From contig PUQB01000284.1 of the NCBI GenBank assembly GCA_003024785.1, positions 186,001 through 250,000 of the forward strand: a stretch of DNA of 64,000 nucleotides, in the 5' to 3' direction. The DNA comes from Selaginella tamariscina (Eukaryota > Streptophyta > Lycopodiopsida > Selaginellales > Selaginellaceae). Position numbers and translations under genes: made by a program. Position 1 is the first letter of the stretch, and the number at the start of each line of letters is the position of its first letter. Of this stretch, positions 10,643 to 24,455 are shown one piece after another. Below the pieces are notes generated by a model that did not search any database, was not told the origin of the DNA, and was given only the letters and a program-made list of their open reading frames with translations.

Positions 10643-13600
10643 TAGTACAGTAGGTAACAATAATTAACCTCCAAAGTAAAAGGGGAGTCATAGTAAAAAC
10701 TATGACACACTCCCCGCCTTTAAAAATGTCAACGTCCTCATTGACGTCCAACTCCAAGACTAGATAATGTTAAGAAAACTAACCAAAACTAATATATCAC
10801 TCTATGCGGAGTTAGTCAAAAGTTCACATAATTTCATTACCCCCTTGCATTATGCGAAGCCAATACTTTAGAACTGTCATTCACTAAGTCATAAACCTAG
10901 CTGCCAGAGGCACCACCTACGACATGAAGTTACCTAGAGACCTTTTGCACGTCTGCAAAGTCTGTCACCCAACGCACACAACACAATAGTTAATTTCTTT
11001 ACTTAACTAGAATTTATATTGGAGGCCTCTAGTTAGTGTTGCTGTCAACCCTTGGTTAACAAGAAATAAAGGTTATATCAAACACTGTTGATGACCTCTG
11101 TCATCTAGCATACAACAAGCACTTCTCAAATGCTTGACCAAACACCTTCGCATTTATTTGATTTTCCAATGGTTCCACATTTCTACATGTTACGGTATTA
11201 TAGCTTCACATTTTTACATCCCTCGGCGTTTCTCATTACTTCTTTACATAAGGGTCTGCTACTATACCTATCCCTCGTTAGTATATAGCTACGCCAGACT
11301 AAGTATGAGACTTTTATCGATACAAGAGTACTATTCCTGAAACCCTATTCTTTGTAAACATGTCAATCTAGTTAGAGGCGATCACAGAGGCGCATGGCTA
11401 TACACATGTATACAACAAGGTCATGCCAACCTACTAATTGTCATCCACTTAGTGTGTTATTAACATAAATTTACTTCCGATAGGAATCAAATTCAGTCAA
11501 ATCCACAACCAAGTGTGATAGCACTACCATTCATCTTTCACAACCAATTTTGTACTCTTCCATAACACCGGCCAGTTCAGGGACCAGATAAGTTAACATA
11601 CCTTTTTACAAACCAATGTGGAAACCAGGAAATTCAACCCATCTCTAGTGCTTCAAACAATAATCTTTAGATAGCATGTGTCTTAACTAACATTCTCATT
11701 ATACTCATTCCCCAAAGAGTACATCATACTAAATGCCGTTCAATAATTCTTAACTCTTTATCTCATTAAGTTCAAAAATACAAATTTCAAAACTTAGCTT
11801 TCACGATAAGAGTTTCCCTAAACTCAAAAACTGCACGCCGTGTAACATTATATCTATTTCCAACTCTCAAACTAATTAAAATAAATGTTCCTAATACTAC
11901 CGAAGTATAGTATTTCCACTAATTCAAGCAATTAGTGTTTCTGACAAGCAAGTTCAACCTAATCCTTAATCATAAACAGTTGCAATTTCGATATTGATAC
12001 TCTTGAACGGATATCGATCGTCTTAACGTTCAAATCCTAAGTTTACCAACTAGTTGTTACACTAAGGGATATAACTAAATCATATCAATTATTGAAATGC
12101 TACAATTATAATATAGATATGGTCTTAGTTTACATGAACTGAATTTAGTTTTGAGATGGAAATAATATTGTTACATAGTATTCCGAGGAACTGTTCAGAG
12201 ACTAAGAGGAATCATGAACTAGTGTTTAGTTTATCTAATTGATTTAGTAAGATATTAACCTCACATAAATGTTATCATAACACTGAAGTGTCATATTAAC
12301 TTCATGTTTTAGTCATATCTCATAAGTCAGCAGATCTTCCCAAACATGAATAAGATATCTAGTTTAGTATGTTGAACTAAGATACATTATTCATTCTAGA
12401 CACCTAGCATCCACAAAGTACCACATTGCCCCTCAAGCAATGTATTGAGAAACGCCTCATTTCTCAACTAACTTGAAAACATGTTTCAAGTTACTACACT
12501 AAGGTATGTCTTACCAAAGTGTTGAACTCAATCTGTTGAGTCTTTCTATTATATGATTATGGCCACCTATGTGATCATAACCAAGTTTCATATTGAGCGC
12601 TCCAAACTAATATTAAGAGATATCATACCATACTTTAACAAGTCATTTATAACCAATCTTAAAAGATTGTCACAAATTTTGCCAAAGTCTAGAATATAAA
12701 TATCTCAACAGATGAGGTGATAAAAACCTCATATTCTCGAACCGGATATTGGACCATACATTAAGAACCTTAAATTAAGATCATCAAGAAGGGAGACCAT
12801 CTTCTTGAACTAATCCCTACTCAATATCATACTTACAAGAATATTGAACCAACTCAAGGAACACCATCAAAACCTTGAGATAGAGTAACAACTAACCCAA
12901 GGAATACTATCAAACCTTGAGTCAAGAATAGTTCTATTTTTCATATTCCAAAGAATTGAAGATACCTACTTGATAAGTTCTTTGAGTGCCCACATTTCTG
13001 ACCATGATGCAAAGTCAAAAACCGTCTTTTTGAATAATCGTATTCGACTCTAAAATGAAATTGATATTGAAAATCAATATCAACTTCTAATTCTCATTGA
13101 ACACCGACTCTCTGAGGAGGTATATGCACCTAAACCTCCAATGAAAATCCGACTGTTACTAGCTCATTGATAGTTCCCAACATAAGTTATCAAACTTAGC
13201 AAGTTTTCTTACTTAGTCGATAACCAAAGTGAAGAATCCCAAATCATGCTCTTCTTAACCAAGGAATCACCCTTGTTCAAGAGCTTATCCCCACATTGCA
13301 AATAACGTTACAAATTTCAATATTAAAAGTTAATAATGAAAATGCGCAAGTGTGCGCGAATGCCTTCACTATGCAAGTCCTTCATCACTCAGTAAACTGA
13401 AAATGTAAACGTATGTTTCCAATATTATTTTTTTCTGATAGATCATGCCATCTATCCCAAAAGCTGCATTGATAGGGATGGAACATTAAATTCGTCTACT
13501 GCCAAAATCAATTTTTCTATCTCATTCTTATGATCCCATGAGATAACTTCATAATCAAGTTAATTGAGTTAGTTAACTTGAATACAAAGTGCGTGCTTAC

Positions 13601-14485
13601 AACCAACTAAGGTTTCAAGTTGTACTTTGTTCAAATTAGTGACTTGAACTTAATAAACTATTCCACCTAGTGTTACTTGTAACTAGCATCATCAAAATAT
13701 TGTGAACATAAATAATATTTTGATTACATTAAATCTTCGAACCAACTGCTTAACATATTTATCATATGTTAATATTTGACATTTTATTGTATTATAAGTT
13801 CATCACCACATAGTATGTTTCTGGAGTTACACTCTGGAAAACACGCACTATAATGAGAGCTTATTTTACAACTTCTGTTAGAATGTAGTGTTTATTCTTA
13901 TGTTTGAATATGCCCCTTCTCTTGAAGTCAAAGATGCACATTTAACATAAGTCTTTCCCCGTTTGAACACTATTGCTGAACCTAATATTGAATCTTGACT
14001 TAAGCCAAAACTCAATGGACACTGTCTACTTCCAAATCATGTGTTATGCCAAATTCAAACACCTTAAAAAAAAAAAATTTCAATAATGTGTAAACTTAGC
14101 ATACCACATGATCCACTTCACAAGACTTAATTTGTAAGCCATAACAAACTAACTCGCCATGTCTTGTGGAAGTGTTTGGTAAATTAACCAGTGCAAACTT
14201 AGGGTAAAGTAACATGAACAAAAGTAAAGGTAATGTAACTTGGCATGCATCTTGGAAGTTACCTTCCAAGTGCTACCTTCGACATTAGAGTCCATAACCC
14301 ACACCCACTTATGAAGTAGGTATCTCTGAAGAGCTATAGATCTCAGGACCAACTCTCCGTGCAGAATTCAGACGTGTTAATCAAAGTAGTATAGTATTTT
14401 AAGAATTTAGAACCAACTAAACTCTGAAACACATTACAACTTTAGGCAGTCTTACTGACCGCAGAGAATAAGCTCCGATACCAAT
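10643..14485 (-). other. Internal non-coding region of the LARD-like element
   Basis: I see no gag, protease, RT, RNase H or integrase motif in any frame; the longest frames are about 65 codons and unremarkable. The composition is moderately AT-rich with many short paired phrases. The primer-binding site for the minus-strand element lies at 14,470-14,485. Confidence 0.6.
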
Positions 14486-16012
14486 TGTTAAAGTTTTAAC
14501 TCAAAAGGCCAACACTTGGCAGCATGCATCTAGCGTCATAACCCTGTGTGAGCAACGCTAAGTCTTCTAAGATAACCCTAAGAGTCTAACTCAGAGGCCA
14601 ATTAAGTAGAAGACTTAGAGTCCTACCCTAAGTCCCCTAGAGTCCTACCTAAGTCCAGAATGACCATCCCCTGAACCCTAAAGGATAACCCGAATAGACT
14701 TTAGGATCATGTCCCAGTAGACCCAGAGGCTCATGTCCTAACCCCACAAAGGAGATGTGTCTCACAATTACCCCCGTGATAGAGCTAGGCATTGTCACTT
14801 ACCCCTTGAGGAATCACTCCATCTGGGAGTACAACCCCTTTAGGGCGATAAGGGGTACTCGAAACCACGACTAATCCCTAAGGGTTTAAGTGGCCAGACC
14901 TAGGGCTAATACTTAGTGAGGACACAGTGTGCGCCGTAGGCGAACACGAGTGTTCTGCTAAGCAAATTCCCTAAGGTTAGGTTTGGATAACCTAAGTACA
15001 TGAAGTGCTCTTGCTAACAAGCTTAGGTTGTTCAACCATGGAGAACACTCTCCTAGCCAAGTGTGCCAAAGCACACCTAGTTACAAAACCTAACCTCCCT
15101 TGAGCGGATGCCCAAGGCTTAACACCCTAGTGCAAGGACAAGCATGTCTGTTTGCTAGAGTATCCAACCCCTTAGCGACAAACCCATGACACAATCCCAA
15201 AGGGCATGCCTTGGGCATTGTATCGTGACGTCTAGCCCAATGTCACATCTTCATGTGACACTGCCTTCCAGGATCATGCCATAGCCCTTAGGTTCAACAG
15301 TTACACTAAGTGCCACAAATGTGGCTCCTAAATGTCAATTGTAGAACCCCTCAATGAACCCTCAGGAACTAAGTAAGAAACCTTGTCAACTAAGAACCCA
15401 CGATCACATTTAAACAAGGACACGAACGTGCCTTGCTTAGCTGTGAGTGTTGCCCTTAACTGTACGTGGAGGAGGAGGCTTCAACCTCTAACCTTTGGAA
15501 CGTGCATTCTGACAAGACCTTCCAAGCATGGATTCGCCAACGTTAAGGGTAAGCTACTCCAAAGGTGGACGTACCCCTGTCATCTAGAAGTTAGGGCGGC
15601 ACAACAGAGGGTACACAAGCTAGAGCTTGCATCGAGAAGAGTAAGGAGCTCAGTCATGAACCAGGAACCCTAACTCCTACATACTATCTTATTTATGTGA
15701 TAGAGGCCCTCCCCGTTTTCCTATTTACATAAGTGGGCTGGCACGAAATCTCATTCCCAAAGGGAATATACTTAGTGAGTCCTAAACCCTAAACTATCAA
15801 ACCTAGGGGTATTTCTAAACATATCTGACATGTTGAACTCACCAGAACTAGCTATTAACCCAACCATGACACAAAAACCAGGATAAGAGTTTTTTAAATG
15901 GAAGTGCTAGCTTTACCTAAAGTTTCTTGTAAATACCTAATGACAACCCAGCCAAACCATCACTAGATATCCAAATGCACTAAACGGCCTGTTTCTTCTA
16001 CACCTAAGACTT
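14486..16012 (-). repeat. LTR of the LARD-like element, right copy
   Basis: Starts TGTTAAAGTTTTAACTC. It matches the left LTR with scattered small deletions and lacks the 566-bp solo LTR. The exact outer end is uncertain (about 16,012, after 'CACCTAAGACTTA'). Divergence between the two copies indicates an old insertion. Confidence 0.7.
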
Positions 16013-16708
16013 AGAAATCTCAAATGTAATAATAATTTAACGATGTGATAATCAAAACAATTCATAACCACGGCAGATTAAACATATCTTAGTCCAGTTT
16101 TACTATGTCCAAGAACAAATAGAGTGGAGCAATGTGAAGGTGAATTACATGCTTATTTAAATAGGTGTGCAGATGGTCACCTACACCTTAACAAAACCTC
16201 ATAATTCATAAAAAGTTTCTTACTTTGAAGAGTGATCTTGGAGCGTGGAACGGAGGTTGGGCTTGTGAGGACAAGGCTTACTCTAGGTAGCAAGTGTGTT
16301 TTTAGCACCCTTCTCAGTTAATTCAATTTAATTTGTCTTTATTTTCTAACATGGTAAAGTACTATATTTAAACATGATTTTTTGAAATAAATATATTTGA
16401 TACGATTATAGTTTGTTTTGGTATATCATATACAAAAAACAATAGATTTGAGGTTTCATATTATGCTTTTAAATACTAAAATCTTTTTCACTTTGTTTTC
16501 CAATTAAAATATTGGAAAGAAAAAGAAAAACCTCCCTATAATAACAAACTAAATTTGATTTCTTTACTTAAAGTTTAGTGTCACTCACATTATTTATGAA
16601 ATTTCAGACTCTGACAATATTCTAATGTAACCAGCTCATTCTGATAGTTTAGTACCTGCATAAGTCACCGTTAAACTACAAAATACTAATTAAAAAGGAT
16701 ATACTTAC
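16013..16708. other. AT-rich intergenic interval
   Basis: I see no gene, RNA or repeat structure here. It separates the LARD-like element from the last readable exon of the aspartic-protease pseudogene. Confidence 0.5.
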
Positions 16709-16975
16709 AATCACGTTTGCCCATCCAATTCTTGACTTCTCCAGGTCATAAACCACATTTTCTCTTTGAGGACAATGTCTGCAAGTTAAAGATTTATACG
16801 CATGAATTAAAACAGCCTTTTTATTATAAATAAAACACATTAATTAGTATTTATAAATCTTCACATGAATACCTCCCAACTGTGTAAACCCGGGGAAACC
16901 TACTGAAACCATGCAATGCACGTAGCACTTGTTGGTTTACCATGAAGCTAAACCGGTAATAACAAGAGTTATAAA

Positions 16976-17045
<70 letters not shown>

Positions 17046-19215
17046 GCACACATAAGAGAGAGAAGAGTGTACATGTTTTATACATTTAATACCTTTGATG
17101 ATACCAAGATTAAGTAGTTATTGGGGATCAGCTCCATTTTGGATCCTCCTTGAAATGTAAGTGTTACATTAGGAAACAAACGCATTGACCTTCATTAAAC
17201 TCTAATGTTACAAACTCTTTAACCTCATTATTTCAACTTACCCTTTAAAACAATGATCGAATGTTCCCCACTCTGCCAATATACGTTGCAGTTGTAGATT
17301 TCCGAATCTACATTGTATAAGATTTAATTTATAATATAATCTAGATTAGGGGTTAATGTTTAACATAAATAATAATAGGATATCGTTGAATCTTTCTCTC
17401 TAACACACAGGCAAGCGCACGCGCACACACGCAAACTTACAGCACGAACAAAGGCCTTGTAAGCTTTTTGGTGGAAGAACTGCAACTGGGGCTCCACAAT
17501 CAAAAATAGTACCTTGAAGAGCGGCAGCGGCATTACCAGTGTCAAACTCACTCCTGTTGATGCGCAAGACTTTAGAGTTTACACTAATACTCAAAAGTTT
17601 GACATCAAGTTTGACATCATAATGTGTTCTGCACATAAAAAATTATAAGTTTTTACTATAATTATACTTATTAATAGTTTTTACCCAAAGAAAATATAGG
17701 ACGTGGCATGTTGCCATTATGGAAGGAGTAATGCATAACATCTCTAACACAGGGACCTGTTGAAGTAGTACCATCTCCATAACGTACATTAAAACCACAA
17801 GTGGAGGTTTTCCTAATGCAAAAGTAATCCGCATTACATAAAGGATCTGAGCATCGAGCATTTGAAACACTTGTTGAGGCTTTTGGACTATACACTGAAT
17901 CTGAAATGTGTACAGTATCATATGTGTGTGTATGTGTGTAGGTAAAGATATATTAATTTACCCGTTTTCTTTGAACAACCACGGCATTTCCCACATTTTA
18001 CCCACAACATGTCGCTCCCAGTATCCACAACCACTTTAATATGTTGAACAGGATTTCCAAGCCCAACTTTGGTGTAGTAAGAACTACAAAAACAAATCAT
18101 CTATATTAGTAATGATTAAATTAATAATATTGGTTTCAAAATATAAATATATTGCATTATATTAACTTTTATTAGAACTAGGGTGTCTTTTTATTATACG
18201 GTTTGATTAAGTTAGCATTAATCAATATTTAATAAATAAATGATTATCTTCCCACTATAATTAATTAATTATGATTAAGTGATAAAATTTAGTTAAAAGT
18301 CTTTATATATTAGAGTTATAAAATCCAATTAAGTTTGGCTTAACTACATTATCTTTATATAGGATAAAGATAATTTTATTTTATTTAACAAATTACTTTA
18401 ACTTATAGCTTTAAAGTTTATGAACCCACATAAATTTATAATATTTAACTGTCTTGTATATTAATTATTAACCTAATTAAATGCTATGTGAAGGAACATT
18501 AATTAAGATTTAATTTTTTTTTAAAGAATTAACATGATTGATTTCATAGTTATTTCAATGCGAAGACAATATACTCTTAATTAAAGGACTTAACCCAATG
18601 GTGGAAGACACCCTTAAACTATTATATGTTATATGAGGAATTTATGTGTTTTTTAAGACTTGGTTACAAATGAAAAACTATGCTGTTTTTGGGAAAGGGG
18701 TTTTGTCCAATAATTTTCATACTTTTAAGACTAAGTAAACTATTTATATAGAGTTAGTTATTTTTATACGGGTATATCTAATAAATAATTTGATTTAAAA
18801 AAAATATTACATTTACATTTTACATTAATTATGTTTAATACTAAAGGTCAATTAATATTTTAAATATTAAGGGATTTTCAAAATTTTAATAAGGAAAAAT
18901 CTATAAAATATGAATTTCAACATTTTTTATGCAGCATGCATGTGTAAAGTAATCTTGACTATTGAATTTCCTGATATACATATAGACAACAGCTACATTT
19001 ACATATGAAATGCGCACACGCACGCACACACACTTACGCTGCTACTGAATTGAGAAATCTTCCTTTGAACTTATAATCTGACGGACGCAGCAGCAAACTT
19101 TGATTTAAACGAAAGTTTGCTATTTTACTTAAACGGGCAAGAGTGAGCTGCATAAGTAGATGTGAATGATCCTCGCTAATCCCATAGTTCCCCCTTGAAG
19201 CCTTGGAATTCTGAA
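16709..19215 (-). pseudogene. Nepenthesin-type (A1) aspartic protease pseudogene
   Basis: Readable minus-strand exons with GT-AG borders: about 19,215-19,038 (propeptide-like 'RLSKIANFRLNQSLLLRPSD'); 18,083-17,962 ('YYTKVGLGNP' then catalytic 'VVVDTGSDMLWVKC', with a CGKCRGC run typical of the cysteine-rich nepenthesin insert); 17,900-17,685 ('YSPKASTSVSNARCSDPLC', 'VRYGDGTTSTG'); 17,628-17,441 (second catalytic region 'GTIFDCGAPVAVLPP', where DSG has become DCG); about 16,930-16,861 ('CMVSVGFPGF'); and 16,778-16,709 ('ENVVYDLEKSRIGWA'). The family are secreted or vacuolar endopeptidases. A frameshift after 'VLPP' and the changed second active-site triplet point to a pseudogene. Confidence 0.8.
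16977..17061. repeat. Compound CT/TA/CA microsatellite inside a protease intron
   Basis: (CT)n is followed by (TA)n, (CA)n and (GA)n. It lies between the protease exons ending near 16,930 and starting at 17,441. Confidence 0.9.
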
Positions 19216-20446
19216 AATATATGCTTCATCTGGAGAATCCCATTTTCTTGGACATTAAGCAAGGAGTTCACGAAAATGCAGAAAATACAGAAAATAGATC
19301 TCATACTGAAGAACTGAATACGTTTTGAGTGAAAGTATCTAATATTTAATGAAATTTATTAAATAAAAGTCATGCGTCTACATAATGTTATGGATGTGTA
19401 TACTACAATGAGGTTATCAACAACTTTTAAATATGAGTTGACATCATAAGAATCCCTAGAATATTGTACACACGCATACACACATCAGGTGTGTGTGTAT
19501 AATTTTATGCAGTGCAGCTGGACGTACTTGGTACCCATGTAATGGATGCACAATCATAACGGTACAGGAGGATTTTGTGTACCAGCAGTGGAACAATAAT
19601 GTACCGATATTGGACCAGTGGATCAATAGTGTGCCAATATTATCACTTCTGATACACATAACTATTCACTACAGTAAATTCAAATAAAAATGTATGTCTA
19701 CTGTTTATTATAGTGTGAACACATAAGTTGCGAAGGTATCACTTTACATATTTTTATTTTTACATATAATTTATATTTTATAATTAGAATAGTGTGTGCT
19801 ACGTAAACACGTTTTCAATATATTTATAAATAGAATTAATTATAATTTTTATTATAATATAATAATGTTTTTATTCATATCTATTTTGGACTAACAAGTC
19901 ATGGATAGTTCTACTAAACAATTTATTATATCCAAAATGAAACGGAGGAATCTTTTCTTGTAATAATTAGTAACCAATAAAATCTTTCAATTATTAGAAA
20001 CCTAATTTTTTATTATACTTAAATATTTAAATTAAGAAACACTCTATTTAGTAAATCCTTTGTTATTATTATTATTATTTACTCACCCGGTAGTTTGTTG
20101 AAAACTCTATATTTCACATGTTATATATTTGATTGTATTTATATGATTTATATGGCTATTATTTCTTAAATAGAACTTACATTTATAACAACATATTTTA
20201 TTAAATGTTTAGATGACAAAACATAATCTAGTCCTATTTAACATTTAAAAATATCATACACACATATGTATATGCACGTGTATCTTCTGTATTAAACTTT
20301 AAATAAAGAAGCATTTGTGAATCATAACGTAAATAAAATGCACGTGCACATATTTTATATATTATAGGAAGGCTCTTGGAAATGTTAAACTTCTCCTATG
20401 TATGTACAAATATATAAGTCAAGTCTAGATATACCCTGTGTTAGTA
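19216..20446. other. AT-rich interval, no gene seen
   Basis: I see no coding signal. A short stretch at 19,500-19,680 holds a three-fold near-repeat of 'AATAATGTACCGATATTGGACCAGTGG'-like sequence. A (TTA)n run lies near 20,063-20,080. Confidence 0.5.
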
Positions 20447-21660
20447 TCAATAACACACACACACACAGCAGCCTTCAACAATGTACTTCCTCTTTGTTTT
20501 CAATCTCGTGTGTGCATAATTACAGTTCGTAAGAGACATATATACACTCAACAGGCAAGTCCACTCCAATCTGGTTGGTTCGAAAGGCATATTCATTACG
20601 AGATCCTGGGCATCTTCTAGATACCCACACCTCCCCAACAAAGCCACCATACACGAGTAATGCTGTTTACGGGGCTCGACTCCGTATTCACCAACCATCT
20701 CAGCAAAGCAGCACCTTGCAGCATATGCCTTTCCCGCGTGACCAGAACCGATAAGAAAATGACTGATCTGGCATAACTTCTAGCTTCATTGAATTATAGA
20801 GCTTAAACACATGTATATGCCCACCATTCTGCAGCCAAAACTACACTGTTTCTCAGGCATTCTCTGCAACACCTTGAATGCTTCATTGAGATCCCCATTT
20901 TGTGCATAAGCTGCAAGGATTGCATCTTACGAGTATACATTCCGCTCCCATTTCATCGAAAAGATACTTGGCTTCTTGCCCATGCCCTTTCTGCGCATAC
21001 GCAGAAAACATTGTATCTACTGCACAAGTTGATATCCGGTGTCGAGTTGAAGCTTCCTGTAGATGCCCAATTGGGCATATGCAGAAACCATAATTGTGAA
21101 TGCCGCTATGTTCTTCTGTCATAGCGTGAACACCTCTGCAGCCTCTTCGAGAAGCTCGTTTCGCACAAGCAAGAAGCATAGCATTCCACGATACGTGGTT
21201 CACTAGGAATGCGATCGAATACCCTTTGCTTCCTCTAAAAGCTTCCTGTGTGTACATCGACATGGTGTGAGAGTTACCAAATTGTGCATGGGCATGTCGT
21301 AAAAGAGACAATGCTTCCTCGATGTCACCACTGGCCACGGAAAGCATTGCATGGATGTTCTCAAATAGCTTTCTAGCGTTTTTATGTAACCAGTCTGGGC
21401 ATATGCAGTGATCATGGAGTTCCAGGAAACGATGTCATGCTCCGACATGTTCTCGAAGATATCCATACATCGTGGATATGCCCTTCCTGGGATATCCATT
21501 CAACGTCGTGTTATAAGTTGCCAAGCTTCTCTGTGGCATTGTTCCTTACTTTCTCCATATGCCGTTCTGTGCGTATCAACTAAATACGCTCAAAACAAGA
21601 CGTCATGTACTGGCGTCTCACTTAAGAATCTCTCAGCGTCTCTTACGCGCCCATTCTGAC
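20447..21660 (-). pseudogene. PLS-class pentatricopeptide-repeat protein, pseudogene
   Basis: Minus-strand frames carry typical plant PPR phrases spread over three frames: 'HDIVSWNSMITAYAQTGYI' (near 21,440), 'HVSWNAMLLACAKRA', 'DTMFSAYAQKGHGQEAKYLF' (near 21,000) and 'QHYSCMVALLGRCGYLEDA' with 'MPFEPTRLEWTCLL' (near 20,600), the last resembling the end of PLS repeats before an E domain. Such proteins bind organellar RNA, usually for C-to-U editing. The motif order on the minus strand is correct for one gene, but frameshifts separate the pieces and no E/DYW domain is readable. A partial second copy is at 37,440-37,985. Confidence 0.8.
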
Positions 21661-22275
21661 ATTACAAATTAAGAGAGTAGTAAATGAAACTAGACTCCTC
21701 ATAGTACTGAATGTTCCGCGTACTGAACAATTAAACCGGCGATATTACTCTTCTAAGATTAAGTAATCCATGGCACGTTCTTTCGTCAAAATCTCCATAA
21801 TCACCATGACGAACAATGTCATACGTGGTAAGCAGCACCCTCCAGCTTGAAACCATTATAACGGATTATCGTATTACTGTCAATCAAAATCACACAAATG
21901 GATGTACTAAATTCATACGTGGATTACACCCATTAGATTTTCATATCAATGATTTTGAAAAATTATAACTTTTATTTTCAAACATAATTCAATCGAATTT
22001 CACTGACCAGCTTTTAAATTAAATATACATTTTAAACAATATGTAAAGTAAACATTCAACACTTGACTAAATTTTAAATACACACCCAAGGTAAACACAC
22101 ATATACATATTCCTTTTTGCATTTGTGTGTTCGGTTATATTCTCCAAAACCGGTTTTGGACTATCGACAGGGTGGTTGATCTAGCATATACATTTAAGTA
22201 GAGCTTTTTCCATATGTGTTGTTTGTTTATATATAGTTAGGACATAACACTAATTAATATTTTTTAACACGTAAG
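21661..22275. other. Intergenic interval
   Basis: I see no coding or structural feature beyond short CA runs near 22,080-22,105. Confidence 0.45.
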
Positions 22276-22990
22276 TTAATACAGGGTTATGTTGAACATA
22301 TTGATTTTATTAACAAGATCCAAGAGCAGCACATGTCCTTGGAAACTGAAGCCTTGCTTACTGCCCAATACATAAACCATCCTCTTTCTACAGTGTACAC
22401 TTGAAAACATAACCAGCGCACGTGGGCGATGCCTCAGTTGGGTGCAATAAAGTTTGCCATCCTTTCCCGTCATGTATGCATCAACTCTGTTCGTGTTGGG
22501 GTTATAGTGACTTCAACGACTCATCCGCGAGCTCAACCACAACCTTAATGTCAAGCAGTCAAATGCCCTGGAAAGATCTGACAAGAGAAAGCGTTTGGCC
22601 TTCCAACACGCACAGCTTGGCATGTAACATGTCTAACCACTATCCTTCTGGGATCCCCAACTTCAGTCCAAGGGCATGAGTAAGTAGCATTGGGCTCCGA
22701 TAGATGACCCCCTTCCACTCTTCACAGTAGACATAACCGTTGAAGCACTTTCTTGCTCCCACATCATTTTGGCTTTTGCATCAAAGCCCAGTGAGACGAA
22801 ACCGAACCATGCGTTTCGACCTTGTCTGTGTTCCCATTAAGATTCGATAGCTCAGAGTCACAGAATTCGAAGTATGCAATCAAATCCTGTGCTGGTACTC
22901 CTCCATTCAGCGCGACTAGCCATGCACTGTAAATGAACCTGATCAGCCTCGGGAAGCAGCCGCAGTCCTCTAGCAATACAATATTTCCAG
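22276..22990 (-). pseudogene. Unidentified coding-like remnant
   Basis: On the minus strand, frames of 65-85 codons ('CGCFPRLIRFIYSAWLVALN', 'IAYFEFCDSELS', 'LALKLGIPEG'-like and 'KLCVLEGQTLSLVRSFQG') have protein-like composition, but stops and shifts separate them. I do not recognise the family. It sits between the PPR and CER1-like pseudogenes and could be a 3' part of a neighbouring gene. It is not obviously the C-terminal domain of CER1. Confidence 0.35.
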
Positions 22991-23356
22991 CAGCGTCCGA
23001 AATTCTTCGAAATGGTTATCCTTGATAGACATACTTAGTACCTTTCGAAAGCATGCACAGACTTAACCATGACCTGGACCAATAGCATTATTGCTGATAA
23101 TTAATATAAAACATGCATATGTTACTATGTATAAATATGCATGATATTTTCGCGGTAACTGCAGAGGTAACTTGCAATAACTTTAACTCAACCCCAGTTA
23201 AGAAAACTCATTCACGTCGTGAGGTATTTTGTTTACCACAATTGTCATTGTGAGAGTGCTCCCATCCACTACTTTTATTTTCAAGTCTCCGTTGTTCTTC
23301 AGCTCCGTTTGCATTCAGCTGTTCATCCTGGTGTGTGTGTGTGTGTTTTCAAGAAG

Positions 23357-23959
23357 TTAGTATATATAAACACATACACACCCAGATGGGGAGAGAGAGA
23401 GAGATAAGACGTCATTGTACTTAGTACAATAGTGTATTAAAGGAATATATATAATATAGTAATCCTTGTTGTGCATTCCAAAGCATATAACCTTAGCTCC
23501 TTTCTCTTGTGCAGCAAGGATAGCCTTCTCAATAAGCATATTGATCCTTGATCTCGGAATAGTGGATAGACATCATACAACATAAGAAACACAAGACTTA
23601 TAGACATATAGTAGTATGTGTGTATGCATACGCACATATATCAGTGTTTGCTTACGTGGAAATTAAATCTGGGCTGGCCCAAGCCTGGACATGCAGCCTA
23701 TCAACCATGTAATCGTCTACAGTAAACGTCGTTCCAAATGCCCAAAGAAGAAGCGTCAAAGGAATAGCCAAGGGGTACAAGAGCCGAATATACCACTTTC
23801 TCCCTGTATAACAGCTCGTAAGAGAGAGGGAGGGACATTCAGAGGATTTATCCACAGTTCCGTATAGGTAGTCACAGAGAGGTATATACGAGCAAAAGTT
23901 GGTATGAACTTGAGTGCGGTGAAGTGAATGACATCTGCATATATTAAGTCATAATCTGC

Positions 23960-24008
<49 letters not shown>

Positions 24009-24380
24009 TGAGAGAGAGGGGGGAAGAGAGACTTACGATGGGTGTAGACGAGGTACTTGAGTGGGTTATAGAGCCACAAGGGCATTAAACGCCAGTTACA
24101 GTGTCCAATATTGTTCATAAAATCGAACCAGAGTATGTAACCGTACATTAAGGAGACAGAGTTGATACCCATGAAGGAACAGGGAAGCCGAACAACACAA
24201 GGTAGGGGAAAGGGATGCACATTTCCAGTGACAGCCTGTGTATGGTGGTGCGAATGCTACCTTGTGTAGAGGTAATGGTGATGGAGCGCCATGTGGAACC
24301 AACAGTAGAAGAACTCTATGCCAGAGGATGGTGAATACAAACCCGATCCAGTTCCACATGGGGTGGGTAACAATTTAGAC
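23357..24380 (-). pseudogene. CER1-like very-long-chain aldehyde decarbonylase, pseudogene copy A
   Basis: Minus-strand exons follow CER1/WAX2 order: a fatty-acid-hydroxylase segment with a histidine cluster ('HMALHHHYLYTR' then stop then 'HSHHH'), 'YILWFDFMNNIGHCNWRLMP' and 'LKYLVYTH' (exon edge with GT at 24,036/24,035); then 'CHSLHRTQVHTNF' and 'CDYLYGTVDKSSE' (near 23,900); 'FGTTFTVDDY' (near 23,720); and 'INMLIEKAILAAQEKGAKVI' (near 23,530). In plants this ER-membrane protein makes cuticular alkanes with CER3. A nonsense codon (24,257-24,259) replaces the tyrosine before HSHHH, and the region between VDKSSE and the next block is shortened, so it is a pseudogene. I am sure of the family. 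Confidence 0.85.
23955..24020. repeat. TG/GA microsatellite in a CER1-like intron
   Basis: (TG)n followed by (AG)n, between two CER1-like exons. Confidence 0.9.
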
Positions 24381-24455
24381 AGGCCTGCAATTGCCACTGC
24401 ACTTAGTATTATGAAGTCCTCCCTGCATATTACAGAATCAGTGTAAACACATATA

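Larger units (their letters stand above)
8477..16012 (-). mobile_element. Large non-autonomous LTR retrotransposon (LARD-like)
   Basis: Two long related direct repeats, 8,477-10,642 and 14,486 to about 16,012, flank 3.8 kb without any recognisable retrotransposon protein. Just inside the right repeat, the plus strand reads AGCTCCGATACCAATT. Its complement (TTGGTATCGGAGCT) is a near match to the initiator-Met primer-binding site TGGTATCAGAGC, so the element points to the minus strand. LTR ends are TG...CA on the left copy. Non-coding elements with long LTRs are mobilised in trans in other plants; that applies here by inference. I found no clear target duplication. Confidence 0.7.
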
